A stretch of 64,000 bases of DNA from Billgrantia aerodenitrificans (GCF_021404405.1 NZ_JABFTV010000007.1:1-64000), one strand, 5' to 3'; shown: positions 8,181 through 17,189, counted from the first letter of the stretch. Numbers and translations: made by a program. Notes: generated from the letters alone by a model not told the origin.

Positions 8181-9770
8181 ATGCCGACTCGCTCCGATTC
8201 CGACCGCTACGGAAGTTCCAAGCGTCACAACTTGCTCGGCGTGCCCGTACATCGCGCCGTTTTCCTCACCTCTGCCACGCTCATCCTGACCCTGGTGGCC
8301 TTCGGGGTCGCCATGCCAGAACGTCTCGAGGCCGGCGCCGGGGCGGTACAGGACGCCATCTCCGAAAATCTCGGCTGGTTCTACCTGCTGGCGATGAACG
8401 CCTTTCTGATCCTGGCGCTCTATCTGATTTTCAGCCGCTACGGCAACGTCAGGCTCGGCGGCGAGGACGAACGCCCCGAGTTCTCCACCTGGGGCTGGTT
8501 CTCGATGCTGTTCGCCGCCGGTACCGGGGTGGGCCTGCTGTTCTACGGCGTGGCCGAGCCGGTCACCTTCTTCGCCGACCCGCCCTTCGGCGAGGCCGAA
8601 ACCGAGCAGGCGGCGAGCGACGCGCTGGTGCACAGCTATTTCCACTGGGGACTGCATGGCTGGTCGATGTACGGTCTGGTGGGGTTGTCGCTGTGCTACT
8701 TCTGCTTCAATCGAGGCCTGCCGTTGACCATTCGCTCGGCGTTCATGCCGTTGCTGGGTAGCAAGCGCGTGGAAGGTCCGATCGGCAACGGTATCGATGC
8801 CATGGCTGCTACCGGTACGCTGATCGGCGTGGCCGTGTCGCTGGGCCTGGGCGTGCGCCAGATCAACACCGGGCTGGGGCACGCCTATGGCATACCCGAC
8901 AACATCGGCGTGCAGATCGCACTGATCGCCGGCATCACCACGGTAGCGCTGTTATCGGTGCTCTCCGGCCTGGCCAAGGGTATTCAGCAGCTGTCGAAGC
9001 TGGCGATGCTCATCGGCGCCGCCCTGGTGGTCTATGTGCTGTTGTTCGGCCCCACCCAGTTCATTCTCAACTCGATGCTGCAGAGCTTTGGCAACTACAT
9101 CAACGAGATTCCCAGTCGGGGCACCTTCACCGAGGCCTTCAATCCGCCCGATGCCGAGAGCTGGCAGAACGAGTGGACCCTGTTCTACTTCGCCTGGTGG
9201 ATCTCCTGGTCGCCCTTCGTCGGCCTGTTCATCGCCCGCGTTTCGCGTGGTCGCACTTTGCGCCAGTATTTGCTCGGCGTGCTGCTGGTGCCCACGCTCA
9301 CCTCGGTGCTGTGGCTCACGGTGATGGGCGGCTCGGCGCTCTATCGCGAGCTGTTCGAGGCGGCCGGGCTGGTCGACATCGTCGAGGACGAGCCCGAGCT
9401 GGCGTTCTTCCTGTTCCTCGACCACTTCCAACTGCCCGAGTGGGTCGTCACCACCAGCATGACCCTGATGATTGCCACGGTGGCGATCTTCTTCATCACC
9501 TCGTCGGATTCCGGCTCCCTGATCATCGACATCATCACCTCCGGCGGCGACCCCCACCCACCCAGGACCACAAGGGTGTTCTGGGCCATCCTGGAAGGTG
9601 TGGTGGCAGCCGTTCTGCTCACCGCAGGCGGGCTGGAGGCGCTGCAGGCGGTGGCGACCATCTCGGGGCTGCCTTTCGTGGTGATCCTGCTGCTAATGTG
9701 TGCCGGGCTCTACCTGGGGCTGCGACGCAACGAGAACGGCAAGGATGGGCAGGCATCGAGCTCGACTTGA
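8181..9770 (+). CDS. BCCT-family betaine/choline/carnitine transporter
   Basis: A 529-aa secondary transporter with about 12 membrane helices. It has the glycine-rich AAGTGVGLLFYGVAEP stretch near residue 122 and the family tryptophan motif FYFAWWISWSPFVGLFIARV near residue 335. BCCT carriers import quaternary ammonium osmolytes such as glycine betaine or choline with Na+ or H+, a key function in a halophile. The usual GMG stretch reads GTG here, so the substrate class cannot be assigned confidently. AGGAGG at 8167-8172 fixes ATG 8181 as the start. The long cytoplasmic C-terminal osmosensing tail of BetP is absent. Confidence 0.92.
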   Translation: MPTRSDSDRYGSSKRHNLLGVPVHRAVFLTSATLILTLVAFGVAMPERLEAGAGAVQDAISENLGWFYLLAMNAFLILALYLIFSRYGNVRLGGEDERPEFSTWGWFSMLFAAGTGVGLLFYGVAEPVTFFADPPFGEAETEQAASDALVHSYFHWGLHGWSMYGLVGLSLCYFCFNRGLPLTIRSAFMPLLGSKRVEGPIGNGIDAMAATGTLIGVAVSLGLGVRQINTGLGHAYGIPDNIGVQIALIAGITTVALLSVLSGLAKGIQQLSKLAMLIGAALVVYVLLFGPTQFILNSMLQSFGNYINEIPSRGTFTEAFNPPDAESWQNEWTLFYFAWWISWSPFVGLFIARVSRGRTLRQYLLGVLLVPTLTSVLWLTVMGGSALYRELFEAAGLVDIVEDEPELAFFLFLDHFQLPEWVVTTSMTLMIATVAIFFITSSDSGSLIIDIITSGGDPHPPRTTRVFWAILEGVVAAVLLTAGGLEALQAVATISGLPFVVILLLMCAGLYLGLRRNENGKDGQASSST

Positions 9771-9842
9771 CGCCTGCTCGCTTCGGAGCCAGCTTGAAGG
9801 ACAAGGGAAGACAGTGAAACGGTGACGCCAAGGAGGCATGCC

Positions 9843-10322
9843 ATGAGCCGTTATCATCGACATCGGGCCGACGAACTGGAAGAGGAGATTCGTCGCTCCC
9901 GCGCTCATCTGGACGACACTCTGCACGAGCTGGAGAGTCGTTTATCTCCGCCTCGCATCAAGCGCAGCGTCAAGCGCCACCTGCCTCGCAGTGATGGGGC
10001 CGGCGCGGGCTTTCTGCGCAACCTGGAGCGTGCGATCCGCGAGAACCCCCTGCCGGTGCTGGTCACCGGTGTCGGTCTCGGGTGGTTGGTCGTCTCTCAG
10101 CTTCGCTCCGGTTCACGCGGGCAGCGTTGGGCCGATTCGTCGGTGGCAGACGGCCCGAGGATCCCGGCGCGCCAGGAAGCGCCTCAGCGTATGGTGGCCA
10201 CGCACCTGGGGACTCAGCAGGGGCGCAGTGCCATCTCTACGCATCGGCCCGAGGTGGTCGGCGTGGCCACGCATCTCGGCACCGGGCAGGGCTGGAGCGG
10301 CTATGTGTACCCGCAGACATGA
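9843..10322 (+). CDS. DUF3618 family membrane-associated protein
   Basis: A 159-aa protein. The N-terminal DUF3618 motif is ADELEEEIRRSRAHLDDTL followed by LESRLSPP. One hydrophobic helix, LPVLVTGVGLGWLVVSQL, lies near residue 75, and the C-terminal half contains two copies of an xVATHLGTxQG motif (residues about 116 and 140). AAGGAGG precedes ATG 9843. Such proteins accompany envelope-stress genes, but their function is unknown. The stop codon overlaps the start of the following CopC-like gene (ATGA). Confidence 0.75.
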   Translation: MSRYHRHRADELEEEIRRSRAHLDDTLHELESRLSPPRIKRSVKRHLPRSDGAGAGFLRNLERAIRENPLPVLVTGVGLGWLVVSQLRSGSRGQRWADSSVADGPRIPARQEAPQRMVATHLGTQQGRSAISTHRPEVVGVATHLGTGQGWSGYVYPQT

Positions 10323-10702
10323 GAAGCTTGGCCTTTTGCGTCGGAAGTATCAGGCGCATCGGGAGTTTTATCGCTATTGCCACCCTGCTCGGCGGAGCCC
10401 CGCCGCTCTGGGCGCAGGCCGAGATGGTGGAGACGTTTCCCGAAGATGGCGCAAGGCTCGAGCGGGCGCCCGAGGAACTGACGATACGGCTCGACGAGCC
10501 GCTGCGCTTGACGCTGTTTGCAGTATCCGGGCCCGAGGGAATGGTCGAACTCGGCGACACCAGCCAGGATACCTTGGCTGAGCGTCACCGGGCCGTGCCA
10601 GCGGGCCGTATGGTGCCGGGTGAGTATCGCATCGTCTGGCGCGGCACCGCAGCGAGCGGCACGGTCTCGGCAGGCGGATACCGGTTCGAACTCAAGGAAT
10701 GA
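10319..10702 (+). CDS. CopC-domain protein lacking copper-binding histidines
   Basis: A 127-aa exported protein with a signal peptide (cleavage after WAQA) and a single CopC beta-sandwich domain (FPEDGARLERAPEELTIRLDEPL ... VWRGTAASGTVSAGGYRFEL). In canonical CopC the mature N-terminus begins with a Cu(II)-binding His and a second His lies in the DGHxxxGxxxF loop. Here these positions read Glu and Thr/Val. The paralogue at 14069 keeps both. It probably no longer binds Cu(II) in the usual way. It is translationally coupled to the DUF3618 gene. Confidence 0.82.
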   Translation: MRSLAFCVGSIRRIGSFIAIATLLGGAPPLWAQAEMVETFPEDGARLERAPEELTIRLDEPLRLTLFAVSGPEGMVELGDTSQDTLAERHRAVPAGRMVPGEYRIVWRGTAASGTVSAGGYRFELKE

Positions 10703-10852
10703 GCCCGGTGTTCGAATGCGCTTGCCGAGAGAATTTGCCCGAAGCGTACGCAAGTTGCCGAATCCCAACGTTTCGTTGCGCTGCGTTTCTGGAGCCATGG
10801 AGAACTCGTTGCATATCTTGACGGTGTGGGGGCCTACCAAGGAGGACGTACG

Positions 10853-11737
10853 ATGAAAAGGACATTACTGGCGATTGCCATCGGCGCCATTTCTGCCGGA
10901 CTGGCCGGCGGTACCCTGGCGCAGGAAAACGACATCGAACTCGATGACAACGGCAACGTGGGCGAGGAGCAGGCCGCCGAGCCCCAAAATGCACAGAACG
11001 CGAACGCTCAGGACGATAATGGCGCCGAGACGGATGTCACGGCGGATGATGGCGATCTGCCTGAAGAAGGTGACGACGCCGAGGACTACGAGGAGCTGTA
11101 CGACGACGCACCCGCCGATGCCGAGGCAGCGGATGACGACCAGGAAGCCAACGGTGACGATGACGCCAATGGCACTGACGATGCCAACGGCGATGCAGCC
11201 GCTACCGAGGACGACGACCTGGAGCTGGATGTAAGTGACGACGAAACCCAGGCCGATCCCGGTGACCAGGCCACGACCGACGAGCCCGACACGGCGCAGG
11301 ATGAACAGGCGACCGAAGACGGGGATGCGGCGCAGGCCGGTCAGGCCGCTCAGCAGGATCCGGAAGCGGGCTTCGAAGAGATGGGGCCGGGCGAAGTCGA
11401 GCTGGATCCGTCCATCGCGTCTTTGCGGGCGAGTGAGGTAGAAGGCATGACCGTGATCAACATGGAGGGCGAGACCCTGGGTCAGGTCGAAAACGTGTTG
11501 CGTCACGATGATGCCGGCGATCTTCACGCCGTCCTCTCGGTGGGTGGCTTCTGGATCTTCGGTGGCTCCGAGGTCGCCCTGCCGCTGGCCGACATGCGCC
11601 TCGAAGGCGAGCAACTGGTGCTGCAGGACATCATCGGCCAGGACGAGCTCGACGACCTTGCCACCGACTATGACGAGGATCGCTACAGCGAAGTGGATGG
11701 AGACATGACCCTGGCGGAAGCCATGGAGCAGCGCTAG
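10853..11737 (+). CDS. Secreted acidic PRC-barrel domain protein (paralogue 1)
   Basis: A 294-aa protein with a signal peptide (MKRTLLAIAIGAISAGLAGG..LAQ). A very acidic Asp/Glu/Ala low-complexity segment follows (residues about 25-190), then a C-terminal PRC-barrel domain beginning SLRASEVEGMTVINMEGETL. PRC-barrels are small beta-barrels that usually mediate binding. AAGGAGG at 10838-10844 sets the start. The next gene has almost the same first 90 bases and the same C-terminal domain, so the two arose by tandem duplication. The acidic linker fits adaptation to a salty periplasm, or cation binding. Exact function unknown. Confidence 0.82.
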   Translation: MKRTLLAIAIGAISAGLAGGTLAQENDIELDDNGNVGEEQAAEPQNAQNANAQDDNGAETDVTADDGDLPEEGDDAEDYEELYDDAPADAEAADDDQEANGDDDANGTDDANGDAAATEDDDLELDVSDDETQADPGDQATTDEPDTAQDEQATEDGDAAQAGQAAQQDPEAGFEEMGPGEVELDPSIASLRASEVEGMTVINMEGETLGQVENVLRHDDAGDLHAVLSVGGFWIFGGSEVALPLADMRLEGEQLVLQDIIGQDELDDLATDYDEDRYSEVDGDMTLAEAMEQR

Positions 11738-11765
11738 CACTGCAGCTGCTGTGACTTGCAGGAAA

Positions 11766-11797
11766 AGGCAAGGCCATCAAGGCCTTGCCTCTCTTTG
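11766..11797 (+). terminator. Rho-independent terminator
   Basis: AGGCAAGGCC (11766-11775), loop ATCAA and GGCCTTGCCT (11781-11790) form a perfect 10-bp stem followed by CTCTTTGTGT, directly downstream of the first PRC-barrel gene. Confidence 0.85.
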
Positions 11798-11940
11798 TGT
11801 CGAATATCCGCCAACCAGGCCGAGCGAAACGAAGCGGCTACGCGCAGTTACCAAATTTTTCTGAAGATTTCTGTGGGTTGGTGGGCGTAGCGTCTATGTT
11901 CAGGAGGTGGTTACCTGTGTCGACTCTAGGAGGGAGTGTT

Positions 11941-12552
11941 ATGAAAAGGACATTACTGGCAATTGCTATCGGTGCCATTTCAGCAGGTCTGGCAGGTGGC
12001 GCCCTGGCCCAGGACAATGCCGAGGACGACAACGGCTTGAACGGCGACGCCGCGGTGGGAGAAGAGCAGACCACCATGGATCCCCAGAACGATGACACCC
12101 TGATGGACGAGCCGGACATGGATGAGCCGGACATGGACCAGCCGGACGAGATGGACACCGGCGACGATCTCGGCACGGCTCAAGGCGACGACCTCGATCC
12201 CATGGGGGCCGACGGCCAACTGGACGACGCCCTGCGCGACATGCAGGTCAGCGAGATCGAAGGCATGACCGTGGTGAACCAGGAGGATGAGGAGCTCGGT
12301 GACGTTCAGAGTGTGGTTCGCGACAACGACACCGGCGAACTGCATGTGGTCATCACCGTGGGCGGTCTGTGGGGCATGGGCGGTAGCGACATTACCCTGC
12401 CGCTGGCGGAAATGGAGCTCCAGGACGACCAGCTCGTCACCCGTCAGGCCTACGGCGAGGACGAACTCGAGGAGTCCGCTCAAGAGTACGATGAAGAGCG
12501 CTACAGCGAAGTGGAAGGCGACATGACCTTGGGCGACGCCTGGGGTCAGTGA
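11941..12552 (+). CDS. Secreted acidic PRC-barrel domain protein (paralogue 2)
   Basis: A 203-aa paralogue of the preceding gene. It has a near-identical signal peptide, a shorter acidic segment (residues about 25-95) with a Met/Asp/Glu/Pro repeat (MDEPDMDEPDMDQPDEMD), and the same C-terminal PRC-barrel (MQVSEIEGMTVVNQEDEELGDV). Both end in an ERYSEVxGDMTL motif. AGGAGGG at 11928-11934 fixes ATG 11941. It has its own upstream terminator and downstream terminator, so it is probably a separate transcription unit with a promoter in 11798-11927. Confidence 0.82.
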   Translation: MKRTLLAIAIGAISAGLAGGALAQDNAEDDNGLNGDAAVGEEQTTMDPQNDDTLMDEPDMDEPDMDQPDEMDTGDDLGTAQGDDLDPMGADGQLDDALRDMQVSEIEGMTVVNQEDEELGDVQSVVRDNDTGELHVVITVGGLWGMGGSDITLPLAEMELQDDQLVTRQAYGEDELEESAQEYDEERYSEVEGDMTLGDAWGQ

Positions 12553-12603
12553 GTCGGCACAGCCAGCGCTCCAACGGGTACCGTCTGGCGTTACGACTCG
12601 AAG

Positions 12604-12635
12604 AAGGCAAGGCTTGGCAGCCTTGCCTTTTTATT
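12604..12635 (+). terminator. Rho-independent terminator
   Basis: AAGGCAAGGCT (12604-12614), loop TGGC and AGCCTTGCCTT (12619-12629) give a perfect 11-bp stem running into TTTATTT. The core GGCAAGG/CCTTGCC is shared with the terminator after the first paralogue, suggesting the duplication included the terminator. Confidence 0.9.
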
Positions 12636-12691
12636 TGCGCTGCTTTTGGCAGACTACCCTGAAGAGATCCTTCTATCGGAAATGAGACGAG

Positions 12692-13984
12692 ATGAGCGAA
12701 ATCAAAAAGCCTTGGGCCGAGCCCATGCCGGAAGCGCAGTTCGACTTGATGCGGCGCATCCTGGATGCACCAAGCCCCGTGGGGCTGGAAGCCGCCATGA
12801 CCTACGGCGTGCTCGAGCCTCACTTCGAGAGCTTTGCACCCAAGAGCTGGCACCTGCACCAGTTCAAGGGCCATGCCGGGGTAGTCTGGGATACCCACCC
12901 AGGTCGCGACGAGCTATTCAAGGTGATGATCGTCGGCCACGCCGACAAGATCCGCATGCAGGTGCGCAGCATCGGCGACGACGGCAAGGTATGGATCAAC
13001 ACCGACTCCTTCCTGCCCAACGTGCTGATCGGCCACGAGGTCAAGCTGTTCAGCGAGGATCCCGAGGAACCGGGCCGCTACCGCATTATCCAGGGGGGAA
13101 CGGTAGAGGCGCTCGGCGCTATCCACTTCTCCGACCCGGCTCAGCGCGAAGGGCGCAAGGGCATCAAGAAGGAACAGATCTATCTCGATCTGCAGATCCA
13201 CGGCGAGAACAAGAAGCAGCAGGTGCTCAACCTCGGCGTGCGGCCCGGCGACTCGATCGTCTTCGACCGTCCCATTCGTCATGGCTTCAGCCCCGACACC
13301 TTCTACGGCGCCTACCTGGACAATGGCCTGGGCTGCTTCGTCACCGCCGAGGTGGCGCGGCTGATCGCCGAGGCCGGCGGTACGGAGAAGGTACGTGTCA
13401 TGTTCGCCATCGCCAGCTATGAAGAGATTGGCCGCTTCGGCAGCCGGGTACTGGCCGGCGAGCTGGAGCCCGACGTGATCATAGGGGTCGACGTCAATCA
13501 CGATTACGTGGCCGCCCCCGGCATCGGCGATCGGCGCATGCAGCCGCTGGAGATGGGCAAGGGCTTCACCATGGCGGTGGGAGCGATTGCCAGCGAACAG
13601 CTCAATCGCATCATCGAAACCACTGCCCGGGAGCACGGCATTCCCATGCAGCGCGATATCGTCGGTGCCGATACCGGCACTGACGGTATGGCCGGCGTGC
13701 TGGCCGCCATCGACTGTGCCGCCACCTCCATCGGCTTCCCCATTCGCAACATGCACACCATCTCCGAGACCGGCAATACCCAGGATGTGCTGGCGGCCAT
13801 CCACGTGCTGAGTCGCACGCTGCAAGCGCTGGACGCACTGCCGGACCCGCATCGCGAATTCCTCGACAACCACCCTCGGCTCGATCAAGCTCAGCGACTG
13901 ACGCACCAGGGCTCGGCGAAGCCCGAGGGAAATGAAGACGACAAGCGCCAGGGTCGAGGCCACCAACAGAAGCACCCGTCCTGA
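12692..13984 (+). CDS. M42 family metallopeptidase/hydrolase
   Basis: A 430-aa protein of the M42 glutamyl aminopeptidase family. Expected dinuclear-metal and catalytic residues are present: VGHADKI (metal His and catalytic Asp, near residue 88), YLDNGLG (bridging Asp), SYEEIGRFG (catalytic Glu and metal Glu), a GVDVNHD segment and the C-terminal NMHTISE His. It is longer than typical M42 enzymes owing to an insert around residues 125-180 and a polar tail. It resembles the subgroup found with the N-acetylglutaminylglutamine amide osmoprotectant genes, but those partners are not in this window, so that role is only a possibility. Confidence 0.85.
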   Translation: MSEIKKPWAEPMPEAQFDLMRRILDAPSPVGLEAAMTYGVLEPHFESFAPKSWHLHQFKGHAGVVWDTHPGRDELFKVMIVGHADKIRMQVRSIGDDGKVWINTDSFLPNVLIGHEVKLFSEDPEEPGRYRIIQGGTVEALGAIHFSDPAQREGRKGIKKEQIYLDLQIHGENKKQQVLNLGVRPGDSIVFDRPIRHGFSPDTFYGAYLDNGLGCFVTAEVARLIAEAGGTEKVRVMFAIASYEEIGRFGSRVLAGELEPDVIIGVDVNHDYVAAPGIGDRRMQPLEMGKGFTMAVGAIASEQLNRIIETTAREHGIPMQRDIVGADTGTDGMAGVLAAIDCAATSIGFPIRNMHTISETGNTQDVLAAIHVLSRTLQALDALPDPHREFLDNHPRLDQAQRLTHQGSAKPEGNEDDKRQGRGHQQKHPS

Positions 13985-14068
13985 TGGGGCGTCGGCATTC
14001 TGGAAGCCGCCAGCCCATCTCGGAGGCGTTCCACGATTGGGCATTCCATCATCGCAAAGGAGAAATAC

Positions 14069-14470
14069 ATGAAGCGTGTCGTGACCCTTGCCCTGCCGCT
14101 CGGCCAGTCCCGGCGTAACGCCAAGCGATTGGCGCTTGCCGCCGGATGTACCCTGATGCTGGTGAGCCCTCTGCTGTGGGCGCATGCACATATCACCGCG
14201 ACCGAGCCCGAGGCCGGGGCGATCCTGGAGCAGGCGCCGGAGCGACTGGAGCTACGCTTCGACTCGCCCATCCGCATCACCCAGTTCGAGGTCACGGGAC
14301 CTGAAGGGACGGTGGAGCTTGGCGAAGACCCACTCGGTCCGCTGGCGGAAACCCATGGTGCAGTGCCTGCCGAAACCCTGGCGCCCGGTGATTACGAGGT
14401 CGTCTGGCGCGGCATCGCCGAGGATGGCCATACCATGTCGGGCGGCTATCGCTTCGCGATTCAGGAGTAA
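14069..14470 (+). CDS. copC: Copper resistance protein CopC
   Basis: A 133-aa periplasmic copper-binding protein. The long N-terminal region includes a signal peptide ending at LLWAHA. The mature end HAHITATEPEAGAIL provides the N-terminal His ligand, and the C-terminal EDGHTMSGGYRF provides the second His. It binds Cu(II) and is thought to hand copper to the membrane partner CopD, encoded 3 bases downstream. AAAGGAG precedes ATG 14069. Confidence 0.9.
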   Translation: MKRVVTLALPLGQSRRNAKRLALAAGCTLMLVSPLLWAHAHITATEPEAGAILEQAPERLELRFDSPIRITQFEVTGPEGTVELGEDPLGPLAETHGAVPAETLAPGDYEVVWRGIAEDGHTMSGGYRFAIQE

Positions 14471-14473
14471 ACG

Positions 14474-15358
14474 GTGGCATCGATCGGCCTGGACCCTTGG
14501 ACGGCCGGCCGAGTGCTGGCGTTGGCGGGCTTCTATGCTTCTGCACTGCTGGCGATGGGTGGGCTGCTGTTCCGCGCTGCCTTTCCCGGCCAGCCGCCCC
14601 GCGATGCCGCCGTACTTGACCGCTGCACCTGTGTGGCCGCTGGCTGCGGCATCGTCATGCTGCTGCTACTGTGGCTGCTTCAGGCCGCCTACCTGGGGGG
14701 CGGTAACTGGGCATCGGCCTTCAACCCTGTGCTGCTGGGTATCGTCGGCGAGAGCGCTCAGGGCGAGCGGCTGCGCCTGGCCCTGGTAGGGCTGTTACTG
14801 TTGCCCGTTGCGCTCTGGCAAGGGGCGCCCCGTATCGTCCGCTACGCTGTCGGCGCGCTGGGCGTCGTGCTGATTCTGCTGGCCTTTTCCCGGGTCGGCC
14901 ACACGCGAGGCTCGCCGTGGCAGAGCGTGCTGCTGATGCTGCACCTGGGTCTTGCCTCCTTCTGGGCTGCGGCGCTGCCGCCCCTTTACCGCGTGGCCGG
15001 CAGCGTTTCGTCGGGCGCATCGGCGGAGCAGTTGCAGCGCTTCGGGCGCTTCGGCCTGTTGCTGGTGCCGCTACTTCTCCTCGCTGGCGGCAGTCTGGCC
15101 ATGTGGCTGATGGGTGGCAGGCCGGGGGCGCTGCTGGACACAGCTTATGGTCAACTGCTCTCGGTCAAGCTGACGCTGGTGATGGGGCTGCTGCTGCTGG
15201 GAGCGGCCAACCGCTGGTGGCTGGTGCCCGCCGTGGCGCGCGGCAAGCCCGAGGCGCCGCTCCAACTGAGGTGCAGCATTGCCGTGGAAGCCTGCCTGAT
15301 GGTCATGATCGTGCTGGTGGCCGCCGTGCTGCTGACGACCAGCTCGCCGGTGCGGTAG
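14474..15358 (+). CDS. copD: Copper resistance/import protein CopD
   Basis: A 294-aa inner-membrane protein with about eight hydrophobic helices, including the CopD-domain region SRVGHTRGSPWQSVLLMLHLGLASFWAAALPPL near residue 140 with conserved His residues. Family members work with CopC in copper uptake across the inner membrane. It starts with GTG three bases after the copC stop, with the copC 3' end (CAGGAG) supplying the ribosome-binding site. Co-transcription is near certain. Confidence 0.88.
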   Translation: MASIGLDPWTAGRVLALAGFYASALLAMGGLLFRAAFPGQPPRDAAVLDRCTCVAAGCGIVMLLLLWLLQAAYLGGGNWASAFNPVLLGIVGESAQGERLRLALVGLLLLPVALWQGAPRIVRYAVGALGVVLILLAFSRVGHTRGSPWQSVLLMLHLGLASFWAAALPPLYRVAGSVSSGASAEQLQRFGRFGLLLVPLLLLAGGSLAMWLMGGRPGALLDTAYGQLLSVKLTLVMGLLLLGAANRWWLVPAVARGKPEAPLQLRCSIAVEACLMVMIVLVAAVLLTTSSPVR

Positions 15359-15391
15359 GCTGTCGCTTCACGAGCCGAGTACCGATTCGTC

Positions 15392-15745
15392 ATGACCCAC
15401 GATGACCGTCTGCCAACCCAGGTCCGCCGTCTGCTCGAAGCGGCACCGGCGGCCACGCTGCCGATGACCTATCAGCAGCTCGCCGAAGCCCTGGGGCTCA
15501 CCCCGCCGAGGACCATCCAGCGCGTGGCCCAGGCGCTCGAAGCATCGATGCGCGAAGACGCCGAGCACGGTCGACCCTTCATTGCCGCGCTGGTGGTCAG
15601 CAGGCGCGATGGCCTGCCGGCACAGGGTTTCTTCGAGCTGGCCGTCGCCTTGGGGCGCTTGCCTGCGGAGCCGGCGCGGCATGCCGAAGCCTATCGTGAG
15701 GAGTACCGGCGAGCCCTGGCCGAGCGTCCTTCCTCATCACGATAA
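15392..15745 (+). CDS. Hypothetical protein, small HTH-like
   Basis: A 117-aa protein of unrecognised family. Residues 23-55 (LPMTYQQLAEALGLTPPRTIQRVAQALEA) read like a winged-helix or helix-turn-helix. The rest (FIAALVVSRRDGLPAQGFFELAVALGRL) resembles a conserved hypothetical domain. No catalytic motif is evident. It follows copD by 33 bp and may be read through from the cop genes. It converges with the DUF3820 gene. Confidence 0.65.
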   Translation: MTHDDRLPTQVRRLLEAAPAATLPMTYQQLAEALGLTPPRTIQRVAQALEASMREDAEHGRPFIAALVVSRRDGLPAQGFFELAVALGRLPAEPARHAEAYREEYRRALAERPSSSR

Positions 15746-15755
15746 AACCAACCCA

Positions 15756-15971
15756 TTAGCGGCGCAGCGGGTCGAGCAGGGCGCCCAGTCCGTTGTGGTC
15801 GATCTCGTGCATCAGGTGCAGCAATTCCCCGATCTCTCCGGGCGGAAAGCCCTCGCGAGCGAACCAGTTGAGGTAGGGCCCCGGCAGGTCGGCGATCAAC
15901 CGGCCTTCGTACTTGCCGAATGGCATCTTCCGGGTAACCAGCTTTTCCAGGTCTTCTGGTTGCACGTCCAT
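15756..15971 (-). CDS. DUF3820 family protein
   Basis: A 71-aa protein with the compact DUF3820 signature: MPFGKYEGRLIADLP near residue 16 and YLNWFAREGFPPGEIGELL after it. Relatives include a putative quorum-sensing-regulated virulence factor of Pseudomonas; the biochemical function is unknown. I prefer ATG 15971 to an in-frame ATG at 16001 because conservation begins near it. It ends 10 bp from the convergent upstream gene. Confidence 0.82.
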   Translation of the reverse strand: MDVQPEDLEKLVTRKMPFGKYEGRLIADLPGPYLNWFAREGFPPGEIGELLHLMHEIDHNGLGALLDPLRR

Positions 15972-16149
15972 CTCCTGTCGTTGCGCTGCGGCGTATCCCA
16001 CCAGTAAAGGCGTTGCGGGGCAAGCGAGGAGTTTGCCGAACGCAACATACGCTTACCGGACTGGCATTGTATTGCCGTGGAGCCGGGCTAGCTTCATTAG
16101 GGAAGACACAAGCGCCAGTCAGTCACCCACCCAGGGAAGGGAGAGTCGC

Positions 16150-17175
16150 ATGTCATCCGACAATCCTCACGACCCCACGCGTCGCAAGTTCGTCGGCGGC
16201 CTGGCCACCGGTATGGCCGCTGCCGTTGCCGGCCCCGCTTTCGCTCAACAGAACGGCGGCAATCAAGCCTCGGCCCAGGGCAGCCCCGAAGAGAGCCCTC
16301 TCACGCAGATGCAGGACCCACGGGAGCAGTTTCCCCGGCCGCCGTTTCCCGAGCAGCCTCAAGAGTGGCCGGGCCTGGCCAGTGAAATGGAGCCGCGGCC
16401 CGATCACGGCGAAGAGAGCTACCACGGCAGCGGCAGATTGGCAGGCCGCAAGGCGCTGATCACCGGCGGCGACTCCGGCATCGGCAGGGCCGCGGCCATT
16501 GCCTATGCCCGCGAGGGCGCCGACGTTGCCATCAACTACCTGGAGGTGGAGGAGCCCGATGCCCGCGAGGTGATCGAGCTGATCGAAGCGGAAGGGCGAA
16601 CCGCCGTGGCCATACCCGGTGACATTCGCGACGAGGCGTTCTGCCGTGAGCTGGTGGAGACCGCGGTAGACCGACTCGGCGGGCTCGACATCCTGGTCAA
16701 CAATGCTGCCCGTCAGCAGTGGGCGGAGTCGATCATGGACGTCAGCACCGAGATATTCGACGACACCATGAAGACCAACCTCTACGCGATGTTCTGGATC
16801 ACCAAGGCGGCCCTGCCGCACATGGAGGAAGGGGCTTCGATCATCAACGTCGCCTCCATGGTGGCCGAAGATCCGCCCGAGATCCTGCTCGAGTACAACA
16901 TGACCAAGGCGGCGATCGTCAACTTCACCAAGACGCTCTCCAAGCAGGTCGCGGACCAGGGCATTCGCGTCAATACGATCTCGCCCGGGCCGTTCTGGAC
17001 CCCGCTGCAGCCGAGCGGCGGCCAACCCCAGGAAGTGGTTGCCACCTTTGGCGAGGACTCCCTGATGGGTCGCCCGGGGCAACCGGTAGAAATCGCCGGG
17101 GTGTTCGTCCTGCTCGCCTCGCAGGAGTCCAGCTTCGCTACCGGTCAAAATTACAGCGCCACGGGTGGCGCATGA
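16150..17175 (+). CDS. Tat-exported SDR-family oxidoreductase
   Basis: A 341-aa short-chain dehydrogenase. It starts with a twin-arginine signal (TRRKFVGGLATGMAAAVAG) followed by a Pro/Gln/Glu-rich linker to about residue 95. The Rossmann nucleotide-binding motif TGGDSGIGRAAA is near residue 112, NNAARQQW near 188, the catalytic Ser in NVAS near 235, and the YNMTK (YxxxK) pair near 248. It resembles general-stress SDRs of the YghA/YdaD type. The Tat signal implies a periplasmic, cofactor-loaded enzyme. GGGAGAG precedes ATG 16150. The substrate is unknown. Confidence 0.9.
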   Translation: MSSDNPHDPTRRKFVGGLATGMAAAVAGPAFAQQNGGNQASAQGSPEESPLTQMQDPREQFPRPPFPEQPQEWPGLASEMEPRPDHGEESYHGSGRLAGRKALITGGDSGIGRAAAIAYAREGADVAINYLEVEEPDAREVIELIEAEGRTAVAIPGDIRDEAFCRELVETAVDRLGGLDILVNNAARQQWAESIMDVSTEIFDDTMKTNLYAMFWITKAALPHMEEGASIINVASMVAEDPPEILLEYNMTKAAIVNFTKTLSKQVADQGIRVNTISPGPFWTPLQPSGGQPQEVVATFGEDSLMGRPGQPVEIAGVFVLLASQESSFATGQNYSATGGA

Positions 17176-17189
17176 CGAGCTAACGAAAG

